A stretch of DNA of 64,000 nucleotides, taken from the NCBI RefSeq assembly GCF_010183535.1, contig NC_071329.1, forward strand, positions 18,118,879-18,182,878, in the 5' to 3' direction. Source of the stretch: Caenorhabditis remanei. Its lineage: Eukaryota > Nematoda > Chromadorea > Rhabditida > Rhabditidae. The position numbers were made by a program, and so were the translations under genes. The first letter of the stretch is position 1. Each line of letters opens with the position of its first letter. Shown here one piece after another: positions 25,401 through 35,702 of the stretch. The notes beneath the pieces are model-generated. The model worked only from the letters and a program-made list of their open reading frames with translations. It had not been told where the DNA came from and searched no databases.

Positions 25401-28400
25401 CCAGTATATTCAAAGATCTGAATCCTCACTGGGACGATGAGAAAATCTATCAAGAGACCCGAAAACTGATATCCGCCCAGTTCGCACATATCGTATACCA
25501 CGAGTACCTTCCGATAGTCATCGGCCAAAAATTAATGGACGATTTTGATCTACGACCGAGACAGGAGGGATACTACGGTGGTTACGACACAAAATGCGAC
25601 GCCTCTATCCTCCAACCGTTCGCCACCGCCGCCTTCCGATTCGGCCATTCTACAGTAACCCGATTCACGCCCATGCAGGAGACGGTGTTGGAGCCCGCCA
25701 CTAGGGTCGTTGATCTAGCAGCGGATTTTTTGAATATGTCGAAAATTTATAGCGAGACGGATGCGGTGGAACAGATTTTAGGTGGAATGCACGCGAAACA
25801 TCAGATGATGACGGATCGATTTGTGGATGATGCAGTGAGGTATCACTACAAAGCTAAAGAAGTGGGGATTCTGAATCAGGTTTCAGAATTGGGATAGCTC
25901 AAAAATGAGCCAAGTTACAAGGATTTTAGTATGAGCAACGCTACTGAAACCGCTGTAACTCGGCTCATTTTCTATCTACACAAAATCTGAAACTTGATTT
26001 CAAATCCTCACGTTTTTAGCTTTCAAATCATATTAAATTTGGGCATATTGGACATTTGGACACACAGACAGACAGCCAGAAAGCCGATAACCCAGATTAC
26101 TAGGTTATCGGTCAGTAGGATGATTAGAAGACTCTAGGGTGTCTGTCTGTGTGTCCAGGTGTCCAATATGCCCAAATTTTATATAATAAACACGCTGAAG
26201 ACGTCCGAATTCTGAATCAGGTTTCAGATTTGAAATCGGTTAAAAATGAAGCGAGTTATGACACTTTTAGTAAACGTGACCCAAAAATTTCGGCTATTCA
26301 CTATTAAAATGGTTGTAACTCATGTCGTTTTCAGCCGATTTCAAATCTAAAACCTGATTTAGAATCCTTTAAGCTTCAGCTTTTTAATCATTAAAAAATT
26401 AAGCATATTGGACATCTGGACACGACAAACTTTTTTCAGAAACTTTTTGTTCTCGGATCGTGGGAGACGAGGTACTGGGTTGGACCTTATCGCGATTAAT
26501 ATACAAAGAGGAAGGGATCATGGAATTCCGCCGTATAATCATTACAGGTAGAGTGTACCCGTTTGGGACGTTTGGCAACTGGGACGATTTAAAACTGAGA
26601 CACTTGGCAACCAAGAAATTTTAAAACACCCGACGTTCTGAATCCAAAATTGAGGCATTTCGTAACTTCTTTTGGCCACAGACCGGAAAGTGTCAGAGTT
26701 GCGAAATGTCCCGGTTTTAGAATGTCCTGTGCAATTACCAATGTCTAAACCCAAATTATTACTTTTCACTGGGTGAATTGTGATGAAAAAAGTTTTTTTC
26801 TCGAAAATAAGTTTTTTTTTCAAAAAACCAAAAAATCCCCGAATTTCAGACTCCGCCCCGGTCTCAAATTTAGGGAACTTTTATATCAATCGATAGATCA
26901 TGTCTAGACCTTCATTTTTGTAGTTGACAACTTTTTAATAGCTCCGCCCACTTTTGAGATATGCGCCCTGAAAGATAGCCGCAAGAGAAGAGAGGCGCAG
27001 AGAAGCTAGTGTCTTTAAAGGCGCATATCTCAAAAGTGGGCGGAGCTAGCAAAAAGTTGTCAACTATGAAAATGTAGCCCTAGATCTGATCTACACAACC
27101 ACGTTACAAAAAATGTTCTACAGTAACCCAGAAAGTCGTGACGGGATCTCAAAGTTAGTTAGGCGATCTCCACCGATCTACAGTAGTCGATCTTTAAAGG
27201 CGCATATCTCAAAAGTGGGCGGAGCTATCAAAAAGTTGTCAACTACAAAAATTATCTACTAGACATGATCTATCGATTCATTTCAGAACATTCTGTGGTC
27301 TCTCCCGTCTTACCTCTTTCTACTCGATATTCTCTGACATTGATCAAGATGGGCTGACAGCAATCGGAAAAGTCTACGAGTCACCAGACGATATCGATTT
27401 GTTCACCGGTATCGTCGCCGAGAAAACCGTGCCCGGCGGGATTGTTGGACCGACGGCCGCCTGTATTATAGCCGAACAATTCAGACGGTTGAAGAAATGC
27501 GATCGTTTTTACTATGAGAACTCCGGGAAATTCAGTGTGGAACAGTTGAAAGAGATACGGAAGGCTACGACGATGAGTGCGTTGATTTGTGGGAATACAA
27601 AGGTGTCGAAGATAGCGAAAGATGTGTTTTCTGTGCCAGAGCCGTTTGGGTGAGTAGAAATCAGGTTTCAGAGTTGAAATCGGTTGGAAATGAAGCGAGT
27701 TATAGCCCTTTGAGTGAAAATGACCTGAAAATTTAGCTATTTCACTCTTAAAATGGCTATAACTTGAGTAATTTCTAAACAATTTTGAATCTGAAACCTG
27801 ATTCAAAATCCTCACGTCTTCAGCTTTCTAGTCATATAAAAATTGGGCATATAGGACATCTGGACACACAGACAGACAGCCAGAAATCAGTTAGCTGGGC
27901 TATTAGTCAGTAGGGCAATTAGAAGACTCAAGGGTGTCTGTCTGTGTGTCCAAATGTCCAATATGCTTAAATTCTATATGACTAAAAAGATGAAGACGTT
28001 TGGATTCTAAACCAGATTTTAGATTTCTGGTAGGTCACAAATGAAGCGAGTTATAACACTTTTAGTGAAAATGACCCGAACTTTTTGTAACCAATTTCAA
28101 ATTTGAAATTTTATTCAAAATTTTCACATTTTCAGCTTTGTAGTAATATAAAATTTGGCTATATTTAACATCTGGACACACAGACAGACAGCCAGAAATC
28201 TGTTTGCTGGGTTATTAGTCAGTAGGACGATTAGAAGACTCAAGAGTGTCTGTCTGTGTGTCCTGATGTCCAGTATGCCCAAATTTTATATGACTAGAAA
28301 GCTAAAACCATAAGGATTCTGAATCCGTTTTCAGATTTTGTGTAGATAAAAAATGAAGCGAGATATGACACTTTTAGTAATGGTGACCCGAAAATTTCGA

Positions 28401-29722
28401 ATATTCCACTCTTAAAACCGCTGTAACTCGAGTCGTTTTCAACCAATTTCAAATCTGAAACCTGATTCAGAATCTTCACGTCTTTAGCTTTCCAACTATA
28501 TCAAATATCCACATATAAACTTCCAGAAATCCCCTAATCGATTGTGATCTGTACCCAAAACTAGACTTGTCAAAATGGAGGGATGCGAAGGATTGTGTTC
28601 ACAAGGGGAAGACGATCGCATTGCATTCGACAGCGGAAATCAGTCCGTGCACAAAATGCACGTGTACTAGTGATGGGGTGAGAGACGGTTTGAAACTAGG
28701 GACGTTTTGAAACCGATACTTTGAAACGGGGTTGGTTTCAAAACGTCCCAAGACCAGATTTTGGAAATCTGGGGTTTTTTGAAATTGGGATGTTGATCCC
28801 TCGTGAATAAGACGTTTTAAAACCAGGACACTTCAAAACCGAGAATTCCTAACATCGGGACGTTTTAAAAACCGTTTATACACAGTTTTGAATTGTCCAA
28901 TCCGAAAATTTTTTTTCAAAAAACAATTTCACCACTGAAAATCTCCTAATTCAAGACTCCGACTAGATTTTATGGTAGATCAAATTTTTAGAACTTTTAT
29001 ATCAATCGATAGATCAAATCTAGGGCTGCATTTTTGTAGTTGACAACTTTTTTATAGCTCCGCCCACTTTTGAGTTATGCGCCTTTAAAGACACTAGCTT
29101 CTCTGCGCATCCCCTCATTTGCGGCTATCTTTAAAGGCGCATATCTCGAAAGTGGGCGGAGCTATGAAAAAGTTGTCAACTACAAAAATGTAGCCCTAGA
29201 TTTAATCTACAAGATGTGATAAACAAAAAACCGAAAAAATCAAAAATTCAAAAAATTTACCCCAAGCGGGATCGAACCCTGGTACCCATTGGTGCACCTT
29301 GACCAAACCCTTCTAGGCTAAATTTTTGCTAAAAATGTGGATTCCGACATGAAAAACACGATTTTATATGGTTTTTAACGTCAGAAATAGAATTTTCCGG
29401 TTATTTTCAGGTAAAAACACATTTTGGCGAGGAAAATGACTAATTTAAGCAGATTTCTTCATTTTTTTTCAATTTTTTTGAGTTCCCAATTTTAAAGGTC
29501 AAAAGTGTCCCGGTTGCGAAACGTCCCTGTTCTTAAATTCTCAATTTTCAGATAAAATGTGCATTTGTCTCCCCCGACTGCCTGGCTCACACCAAAGAGA
29601 CCCTCGCTGAGGTAAAATATTTTCTGGAATTTTTTTTTGCTGAAAATAATTTTTGTCTGAAAATTGTTTTTCAGGACCCAATCTGCTTCATGCAATGCGC
29701 CCATCAAATCAGAGATATCTAA
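13434..29722 (+). CDS. Secreted double-domain animal haem peroxidase, first domain apparently inactive
   Basis: Sixteen exons: 13434-13503, 14719-14854, 14903-15316, 16918-17284, 18413-18543, 18595-18805, 18858-18962, 19559-19710, 20796-21203, 22921-23570, 25326-25839, 26440-26547, 27287-27649, 28527-28677, 29552-29611, 29675-29722. They give 3888 nt, 1295 aa. A signal peptide ([19 protein letters not shown]) is followed by two peroxidase domains (~95-540 and ~670-1190). Domain 2 is intact: distal His745 in [13 protein letters not shown], catalytic Arg885 in GDDRNSQQ, proximal His989 in [10 protein letters not shown], and [13 protein letters not shown]. In domain 1 the distal motif reads [10 protein letters not shown] (Ser175 for His) and the GDxR Arg is missing, though GRDHGI and a proximal-like His remain. 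The linker holds SRRRRQSA (575-578), a furin-like site. The C-terminus has a VWC-like cysteine pattern ([10 protein letters not shown]). Likely an extracellular oxidase or cuticle cross-linker. Confidence 0.93.
13566..14700. repeat. R1 left half and R3 palindrome in peroxidase intron 1
   Basis: 13566-14105 is an R1 copy with a plus-strand tRNA-like module (GGTTCGATCCC at 13951-13961). 14110-14700 is R3 sequence including a palindrome at 14340-14580. Together they account for nearly all of the 1.2-kb intron. Confidence 0.8.
15340..16885. repeat. R1 composite repeat in peroxidase intron 3
   Basis: Complete R1 insertion with inverted outer ends (GAGATCGGCTAAGATCGG at left, its complement class at right) and several facing cores. 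A minus-strand tRNA-like module lies near 16425-16500. At 15720-15850 it carries GC-rich R2-type sequence (CTGGCGCACCTTTGACGCG). At 16575-16665 a ~21-bp unit (CATGTAAAAATCACATTTTT) is repeated four times. Confidence 0.85.
17305..18390. repeat. R1 composite repeat in peroxidase intron 4
   Basis: Inverted outer ends (GAGATCGGTTGAGATCGG and CCGATCTCAACCGATCTC) enclose paired R1 cores and two tRNA-like modules in opposite orientation (near 17640-17715 plus, 18000-18080 minus). The unit is therefore an imperfect palindrome of about 1.1 kb. Confidence 0.85.
18975..19545. repeat. R1 composite repeat in peroxidase intron 7
   Basis: Shortened R1 copy without the GATCTCAAC outer ends. Contains cores at both sides and a plus-strand tRNA-like module with GGTTCGATTCC near 19250. 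It fills the 596-bp intron. Confidence 0.8.
19735..20760. repeat. Foldback repeat array in peroxidase intron 8
   Basis: A ~170-bp unit marked by GTGAGATATGGTGCATCTAC occurs twice forward (about 19750 and 19915) and then about four times inverted (GATGCACCATATCTCACGAC near 20160, 20320, 20475, 20640). The intron transcript could fold into a very long hairpin. No coding content. Confidence 0.75.
21232..21925 (+). repeat. Minisatellite GGGCTATTTTT in peroxidase intron 9
   Basis: About 700 bp of imperfect ~11-12 bp units (GGGCTATTTTT, with GAGCTATTTTT and GGGGTATTTTT variants). The first ~100 bp are in the complementary orientation (AAAAATAGCCC). Long open frames here translate only as FLGYFWAIF repeats and are artefacts. 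Confidence 0.9.
22010..22875. repeat. R1 repeat with embedded R2 motifs at the end of peroxidase intron 9
   Basis: R1 cores face each other at 22080-22200 and recur at 22670-22720. Between them (22300-22600) are several R2 motifs (TCTGGCGCTCCTTTGACGCG type). The same R2-in-R1 arrangement is seen near 15.7 kb and 56.3 kb, so the two were probably mobilised together. Confidence 0.8.
23630..25200. repeat. R3-related repeat array in peroxidase intron 10
   Basis: Alternating-orientation units carrying TGTCTGTCTGTGTGTCCAAA, CCCAAATTTTATAT, GAAGCTGAAGACGTGAGGAT and GATTTCAAATCTGAAACCTG. The same units fill introns 11 (25860-26430) and 13 (27655-28510). No coding signal. Confidence 0.8.
25855..26430. 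repeat. R3-related repeats in peroxidase intron 11
   Basis: Same units as intron 10, in both orientations, from just after the donor at 25840 to just before the acceptor at 26439. Reading through the donor gives a short false extension of exon 11 that ends at a TAG near 25897. Confidence 0.75.
26880..27275. repeat. R1 repeat in peroxidase intron 12
   Basis: Three R1 cores in facing and tandem arrangement with a truncated right end (GGGATCTCAAAGTTAGTTAG). The first part of the intron (26550-26730) contains a unit with AAACGTCC/GGGACGTTT-type sequence. No gene. Confidence 0.75.
27655..28510. repeat. R3-related repeats in peroxidase intron 13
   Basis: Three to four units in alternating orientation, with TGTCTGTCTGTGTGTCC at about 27935 and 28245, and their complements (GGACACACAGACAGACAG) between them. 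Facing pairs could form hairpins in the intron RNA. Confidence 0.8.
28680..29550. repeat. AAACGTCC units and R1 copy in peroxidase intron 14
   Basis: 28690-28870 holds degenerate units of the GACGTTTTGAAACC type. 28975-29440 is an R1 copy with a minus-strand tRNA-like module near 29265-29320 that lacks the usual CTCATAG stretch. The same small deletion is found at 50.49 kb, which ties this segment to the inverted duplicate there. Confidence 0.8.
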
Positions 29723-30126
29723 ATATTGAACGAATTTTTGACTTTGAACGAGAAAATAGATAAAATATTGGAAATTTCTCAGAGTTTATTGCGTTTTTGA
29801 AAAAAAAATTGCGCACCTGGAAATTGGAATTTTTTTTTAATTTTGAAATTCTTTTAATATGATTATATAGATCGAATCCAGCGCTACATTTTTGAAGTTG
29901 ACAATTTTTTGATAGCTCCGTCCACTTTTGAGATATGCGCCTTTAAAGATTGTCTACTGTAGTGACAACATATCGTTCAATCTTTAAAGGCGCATATCTC
30001 AAAAGTGGGCGGAGCTATCAAAAAGTTGTCAACTACAAAAATGATCTACTAGATTTGATCTACAGATTGATATACATTCATTGGGTAAATAGAAGCAATA
30101 AAAATAAAACTTTTGAACTTTTCCTT
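29723..30126. other. Convergent intergenic region between peroxidase and PLP-enzyme genes
   Basis: About 400 bp between two convergent stop codons. No AATAAA follows the peroxidase stop; the nearest variant is GATAAA near 29760. An R1 fragment with facing cores occupies 29860-30075. No additional gene is visible. Confidence 0.6.
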
Positions 30127-33100
30127 CTAGAAATTCTTGCACGCCTCCTGTCCAATTTTCAGCGGATCCTTCCCATTCTCAAAACACTTTTTGATGATTT
30201 CCACCCAGCAATCAAATACCTGTCAAAAAAAGAGACGGTTTAAAACTAAGGACGTTTCGAAACCACCGACCTTCAACCCTCCATGAAATTCAAACTTCGC
30301 GCCAATCCACTCCCGATTAAAGTACGTCGTCTCATAGTATTTCCCAGAATCCGCAAGGATCGTAGCTACAGTAACCGGCCTATCGGGAGGTAAAAGTGCT
30401 CCAATGTGAAGAGCCGCCAGAAAATTGACACCCGTACTCGTCCCTCCGTTTATCCCGATGTCTCGTGCCACCTTCATCGCCGCCGTGCTCGCCAGATCCG
30501 GCATTTTTAAGACTCGATCGATGACCGCCGGATCGAGGCTGAAAAAATGAAAATAAAAGTTGCGAAACGTCCGATCCAGTTGCGAAACGTCCCCACCTAG
30601 TTGTCTGTGCAATTCTCGCTGGTCCCATTGCTCCATACCCGATACCTGCCATCCCGGGGGTTATCCAATGGTGAGCTCCGGTGTTCTCGGAGAATCTGGA
30701 ATTCGAGATGACCTAACTTTCTCAGTTTCGGATCCTAGGCCACGATTTTTATATCATTTGAAAGCTGAGATTCCAAGAATTCTGAATATATAATTAGTTT
30801 TGCCTAAAATTTTTATTTTGATTCAAAAAAAATTGATCTATAAATTTTCTTTTTCTTTTTTAAACCAATGAAGGGCGCCCTAACTCCGGATGGCCTAACT
30901 TTCTCAGTTTGGGGTCCTAGGTCACGGTTTTATATCATTTGAAAGCTGAGATTCCGAGGATTCTGAATATATAATTAGTTTTGTTTAGAAATTTCATTTT
31001 GACTTTAAAAACTGTGTCAAAAAATTTTCATTTTTCAGACAGGATGACGCCCTAACTTAATATGGCCTAACTTTCTCAGTTTGGGGTTCTAGGCCACGGT
31101 TTTTATACCATTTGTAAGCTGAGATTCTGAGGATTCCGAATATGTAATTAATTCTTTCTTTAACTTTTATTTAGATCAAGAAAAATATGTCCAAAACTTT
31201 TCATTTTTCAGACTCCTGTGGATGGCGCCCTTACTCAATATGGCCTAACTTTCTTAGTTTAGAATCCTAGGCCACGGTTTTTATATCATTTTGAAGCTGA
31301 GACATCAAGGATTCTGAATATGTATATGATTTTGTTTGAGCATTTAATTTTAAATAAGAAAATTAGGTCCAAAAATTTTCATTATTTCAAAATTTAGTGG
31401 AAATTGCGCCCTAACTCAATATGGCCTAACTTTCTCAGTTTGGGGTTCTAGGCCACGGTTTATATATCATTTGAAAGCTGGGATTCCAAGGATTTCGAAT
31501 ATTTAATCAGATTTGCCTCGAAATTTTATTTTGACTCAGAAAAATCTGCCCAAAAAGTTTCATTTTTCCCAACTCACGTCCCATTCAGCACATAATCGAA
31601 ATACACGGAATATTGGGTGTCAGCGAGCACAATTTCAGTCTTCAACCCATATTTCTTGGCGTATCTCCCAATTGACGATAGCGTACCGCCCGTTCCAGCC
31701 GGATGGACAAAAACGTCGGGCGGCGTGTTGTTGAGTTGTCGGAGGAGTTCATGCATGAGGTTGGCGGACGCTTTGGGGGCGGAGCCACCTGGAAAATGTA
31801 GAAAGTTTCAAAAGGTTTTTATTCGGGTTTTAGACAAAAAATTGGGCTAAAAATTACACAAAAAATCGATTTTTCGCACCCAAAAACCTGAGACTGGCGC
31901 ACCTCTGACGCGTTTTTTTGAAAAACTCACTTTCATGAAACTCCTCTGCATAAAACGCATTCTTAAACTGATTCATGAAGAACCCACCGGTAGATTTGGC
32001 TAATTGCTCAGCGATAATTAGTCTGTAATTAATTAGTCAATTAATTTTTAATAGTGTAGTTACCTATCAGAAATCGGCACCCGAACTACAGATCCGCCTT
32101 GCTCCTCGATTCGTTGCACTTTGACAAGTTCGATAGTGTCGGGCACCTGGGAATTGGAAAAATTTTGAAATTATTTTTATATGTATGTGTAGATCAAATC
32201 CACGGCTACATTTTTGTAGTTGACGGTTTTCTGTTAGCTCCGCCCACTTTTGAGATATGCGCCTTTAAAGATAGGCTACTGTGTTGACAACATCGTGGTC
32301 GATATTTAAAGGCGCATAACTCAAAAGTGGGCGGAGCTATCAAAAAGTTGTCAACTACAAAAATGATCTACTAGTTTTGATCTACACCCTCCCATTAACA
32401 AATAGTAATTTTTTGACCTACCACAGCGGTAAACTTCAATCCCAACAACCGACACATATATCCGAGTGAGCATGCAGTGTTCCCTGAAGACGCCTCGATC
32501 ACATGTGTCCCATTTTTGACGTGTCCTTCCAGAAGTGCCCACGACATCAACGCCCACGCGTATCGATGCTTCAGAGAGCCTGTCGTTGACGCCGACTCAT
32601 TTTTGAAGACTATTTTGAGGGCGGGGAGACCGGGCGGGTGGATGACGTGGATCGGGGTGACACCCATCAGCTCTCGCTCCGCCCACAAACGTTGGATGGC
32701 AAGACGAGTCCATTCTTTGGATTCTGGAAGGAGACATGCGGTGAATTATAAAAAATTGAGATCGATGTTGATTTAGATCGGTTGAGATCGGTTGAGATCG
32801 GCTACCTAACTTTGAGATCCCGTCACGACTTTCTGGGTTACTGTAGCAATTTCCTATGTGTTATGACTGTGTAGATCAATTCTAGGGATACATTTTTGTA
32901 GTTGACAACTTTCAGGTAGCTCCGCCCACTTTTGAGATATGCGCCTTTAAAGTTGGAAATTCGAAAAAACACCGAAATTAGTCATTTTCAACGCCAAAAT
33001 CTGATTTTTACATCAAAATAACCGGAAATTTTTCATTTTTGACGTTAAAAACCATTCAAATCCTATTTTTCCATGTCGGAAACTATATTTTTAGCAAAAA

Positions 33101-34558
33101 TTTGGTTGGCCGAGAAGATTTTGGTAAAGATGCACCACTATGAGAATGAGTGCCAGGGTTCGATCCCGCTTGGGGTCAAATTGTTGTTTTCTGTTTTTGA
33201 TTTATTTCATCTTGTAGATCAAATCTAGATCTTCCTTTTTGTAGTTGACAACTTTTTGATAGCTCCGCCCACTTTTGAGATATGGGCCTTTGAAGCTAGC
33301 GTCTCCCCTTCTCTCACGAGGAGTTGGCTATCTTTAAAGACGCATATCTCAAAAGTGGGCGGAGCTATCGAAAAGTTGTCAATTACAAAAATGTAGCCCT
33401 AGATTTGATCTACTTGGTCATGTAACAATAAATATTCTACAGTAACCCAGAAAGCCGTGACGCGATCTCAAAGGTGGCCGACCTCAACCGATCTCAGAAA
33501 GTCCGCGGTTCCCAAGCGTCCCGGTTTCAAAATGTCCCCCCAAATACCTGTCAATTGATCATTGGGAGCTTTTGAGATATTCTGAGCTTTTATTACCCCT
33601 AGCACAGTCAGAAATAGTAAAAATAGGTGAAATTTCATCATTTCTGAAAGCGAATTTTTTTGTTTTTGTTTTGCGAGAATAGGCTCCGCCCACTTTCGGA
33701 CAAATACTCTTGAAAGAGGGAATTGGCTGAACAAATAAACAACTGGCGGTGAGGATTAACACCAAAATAAGTTCCGGAAACTTCTTTTTTTTTCAAAAAC
33801 CTTTTAAAAAATCATCAAAATCCAGGCTCCGCCCCCGCATCTCATGGTAGATCAAATTTTCAGAATTTTTATATCAATCAATATATCAAATCTAGTAGAT
33901 CATTTTTGTATTTGACAACTTTTTGATAGCTCCGCCCACTTTTGAGATACGCGCCTTTAAAGATGGGCTGAGGTGTCGGCTCTGCTATCTTTAAAGGCGC
34001 ACGCATATCTCAAAAGTGGGCGGAGCTATCGAAAAGTTGTCAACTACAAAAATGAAGATCTAGACATGATCTACAAGATAAAATAAACTAAAAACAAAAA
34101 AAATCAAAAATCAAAAAAATTGACCCCAAGCGGGATCGAACCCTGGTACCCATTCTCATAGTTGTCCACCTTGACCGAGGCCAAATTTTTGCTAAAAATG
34201 TGGTTTTTGATATGAAAAAATAGGTTTTAAACAGTTTTTAGCGTTAGAAATGGAATTTTCCGGTCATTTTGATGTAAAAATCACATTTTTGCGTCAAAAA
34301 TGACTAATTTAGCGAATTTCCAACTTTAAAGGCGCACATCTCAAAAGTGGGCGGAGCTACCAAAAAACCGTCAACTACAAAAATGATCTACTAGATTTGA
34401 TCTATCAATTGATCTACCATACCTGTCATCTGATCCCTCGGCGCCAGTGATAAGATCCCATTTTCTTTGTTTGGTGGGGTTCCCAACAAAAAAGCGGCGC
34501 TATTCGACAGTAAAATAATACTAAATATCAGAAAAATGTGGTCAGAAAAATGTAGCAT
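30127..34558 (-). CDS. Secreted cysteine-synthase/CBS-like PLP-dependent enzyme
   Basis: Fold-type II PLP enzyme of the cysteine synthase / cystathionine beta-synthase superfamily. Exons, long form: 34423-34558 (1a), 32422-32723, 32064-32146, 31931-32022, 31578-31788, 30597-30695, 30271-30538, 30127-30219; 1284 nt, 427 aa. Exon 1b (33548-33641) can replace 1a in the same phase, giving 413 aa. Both first exons encode a signal peptide, so the enzyme probably enters the secretory path, which is unusual for a CysK-like protein. The PLP lysine is Lys97 in ASTTGSLKHR; SSGNTA (124-129) and GTGGT (236-240) are the cofactor phosphate-binding loops, all intact. There is no C-terminal CBS-pair domain and no N-terminal haem domain, so this is not a classical CBS. 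The substrate cannot be told. It converges with the peroxidase gene. Confidence 0.92.
30700..31560. repeat. R4: ~178-bp tandem repeat in an intron of the PLP-enzyme gene
   Basis: Five head-to-tail units marked by ATGGCCTAACTTTCTCAGTT at about 30707, 30889, 31062, 31241 and 31422 (spacing 172-183 bp). Each continues with CCTAGGCCACGGTTTTTATA and ATTTGAAAGCTGAGATTC. The same unit appears beside the galectin gene near 51.4, 51.6, 51.95, 55.5 and 55.65 kb, there together with a scrap of exon 6 of this PLP gene. Confidence 0.88.
32165..32400. repeat. R1 fragment in a PLP-gene intron
   Basis: Two facing R1 cores around 32235-32345 with the usual CTACATTTTTGTAGTTGAC outer pieces. It fills the intron between exons 2 and 3. 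Confidence 0.75.
32755..33510. repeat. R1 composite repeat between PLP exons 1b and 2
   Basis: Full R1 unit: GAGATCGGTTGAGATCGG end, paired cores, plus-strand tRNA-like module (CAGGGTTCGATCCCGC near 33155), further facing cores and the inverted right end finishing near 33490. Confidence 0.85.
33548..33641 (-). CDS. Alternative first exon 1b of the PLP-enzyme gene
   Basis: Starts ATGATG three nt after a CTTTCAG acceptor-like site, encodes MMKFHLFLLFLTVLGVIKAQ and ends KAPNDQLTG before a GTATTT donor. It has the same phase and the same final motif (DQ-hydrophobic-TG) as exon 1a (DQMTG at 34423). Both therefore join exon 2 in frame. The very short leader after TTTCAG would suit SL1 trans-splicing. 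It is either a true alternative start or a relic of an exon duplication. Confidence 0.7.
33835..34420. repeat. R1 composite repeat between PLP exons 1a and 1b
   Basis: Paired cores at 33920-34040, minus-strand tRNA-like module near 34125-34195, and another core at 34330-34360. It lies entirely between the two alternative first exons. Confidence 0.8.
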
Positions 34559-35702
34559 CGCTGAAATTTCTAGAAACAAGAAATGAGAATTCTATGCTAC
34601 TGGACAATAGGAAGGGGGCGGAGCCTATTGTCTCATTGACGGGGGGACGCGAATTGTCATCAATAGAATCATTCAAAAAGCAAAAAAAAGATTATTATAC
34701 ATTTTTTCGTTGAAAATCACAAAAAACACAAGAAAAAATACAAAAAAAATGAAATTAATACCCAAAAAGATGAGAAGAATCGGGAGAGAGAATTATGAAA
34801 TGTTTTGAATTTTTTTTTTTGAATTTCTAAAATTTTTTTTTTTGATAATCATCAATTCAACAAGAACAGTTATTACCCGAACGAAGAAATGGACCATTCG
34901 AAAAAAGTGTGTGGAGGGGGCGGGGCTTCATTTGATCTACCGGGGTTGAAAACGCGTCAGAGGTGCGCCAGTCATTATAGTTTAGAATCTGGCGCGCCGT
35001 TGACGCGTTTTCTTGAAATCTTGAAAATTCAGTGTCTGGCGTACCTTTGGCGTGTTTTTCTGGTTTCAAAACGTCCCGAATCTAAAGGGGCGGAGTTTTG
35101 GAGCCAGAAATGAGTAATTTCGAAACCGGGACGTTCTAAAACCGAAAATTTTACGATTTTCGGGGCAATTTTAGTGTATTTTCAAATAATTTTCAGTCAA
35201 AATCCATCAAATTCAAAATTTGAGTGTAAAAGCGCCAAAGGTGCGCCAGACGTTTCGAAACTTCTGATTATGAGGTGTCCTAGGTTTGAAACGTCCGGAA
35301 ACGCGTCAAAGGCGCGCCAGACTTCTCTCTAAATCGGACGGATTCTGAGCTTCTGGCGTGCCTTCGACGCGTTTTGGACATCATTCAGAAAGTTTCTAAA
35401 CGCGCCAGCGGCACGCCAGACTTCTCCGGTTTCTCGAATCTGGCGTGCGTTGGACGTGTTTCACCGCAAAAAAAAAACGCGTCAAACGCGCGCCAGACAC
35501 TTCGAGATGTCGAAAACTCCCGCGTAGATCAAAAAAAGCGCCGTTCAAAAGCCAAAAACTACAAAAAAGCCGAGAAAATGTGTGCAAATAATAAATTATG
35601 AAAAAAATAAATGTGTATCACAAATTTGTGTTCTCTCTGGAAAAATCGTCGATATGCAAATGATATGTGTGACTCCGCCCCTCTTTTGATTGGCTCCGCC
35701 CC
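34559..35702. other. Intergenic region between PLP-enzyme start and transporter stop
   Basis: 1.14 kb between two minus-strand genes. 34559-34930 is AT-rich with no repeat recognised. 34935-35520 holds R2 motifs. 35580-35700 is AT-rich, and I found no canonical minus-strand AATAAA after the transporter stop. The gap is large for a nematode operon (typically about 100-400 bp), so I infer separate transcription. Confidence 0.5.

Noticed and set aside
25840..25897. Peroxidase ending at the TAG near 25897 (truncated protein)
   Set aside because: A good donor at 25840 joins in frame to 26440 ([17 protein letters not shown]), restoring the conserved peroxidase sequence. The TAG lies in the intron.
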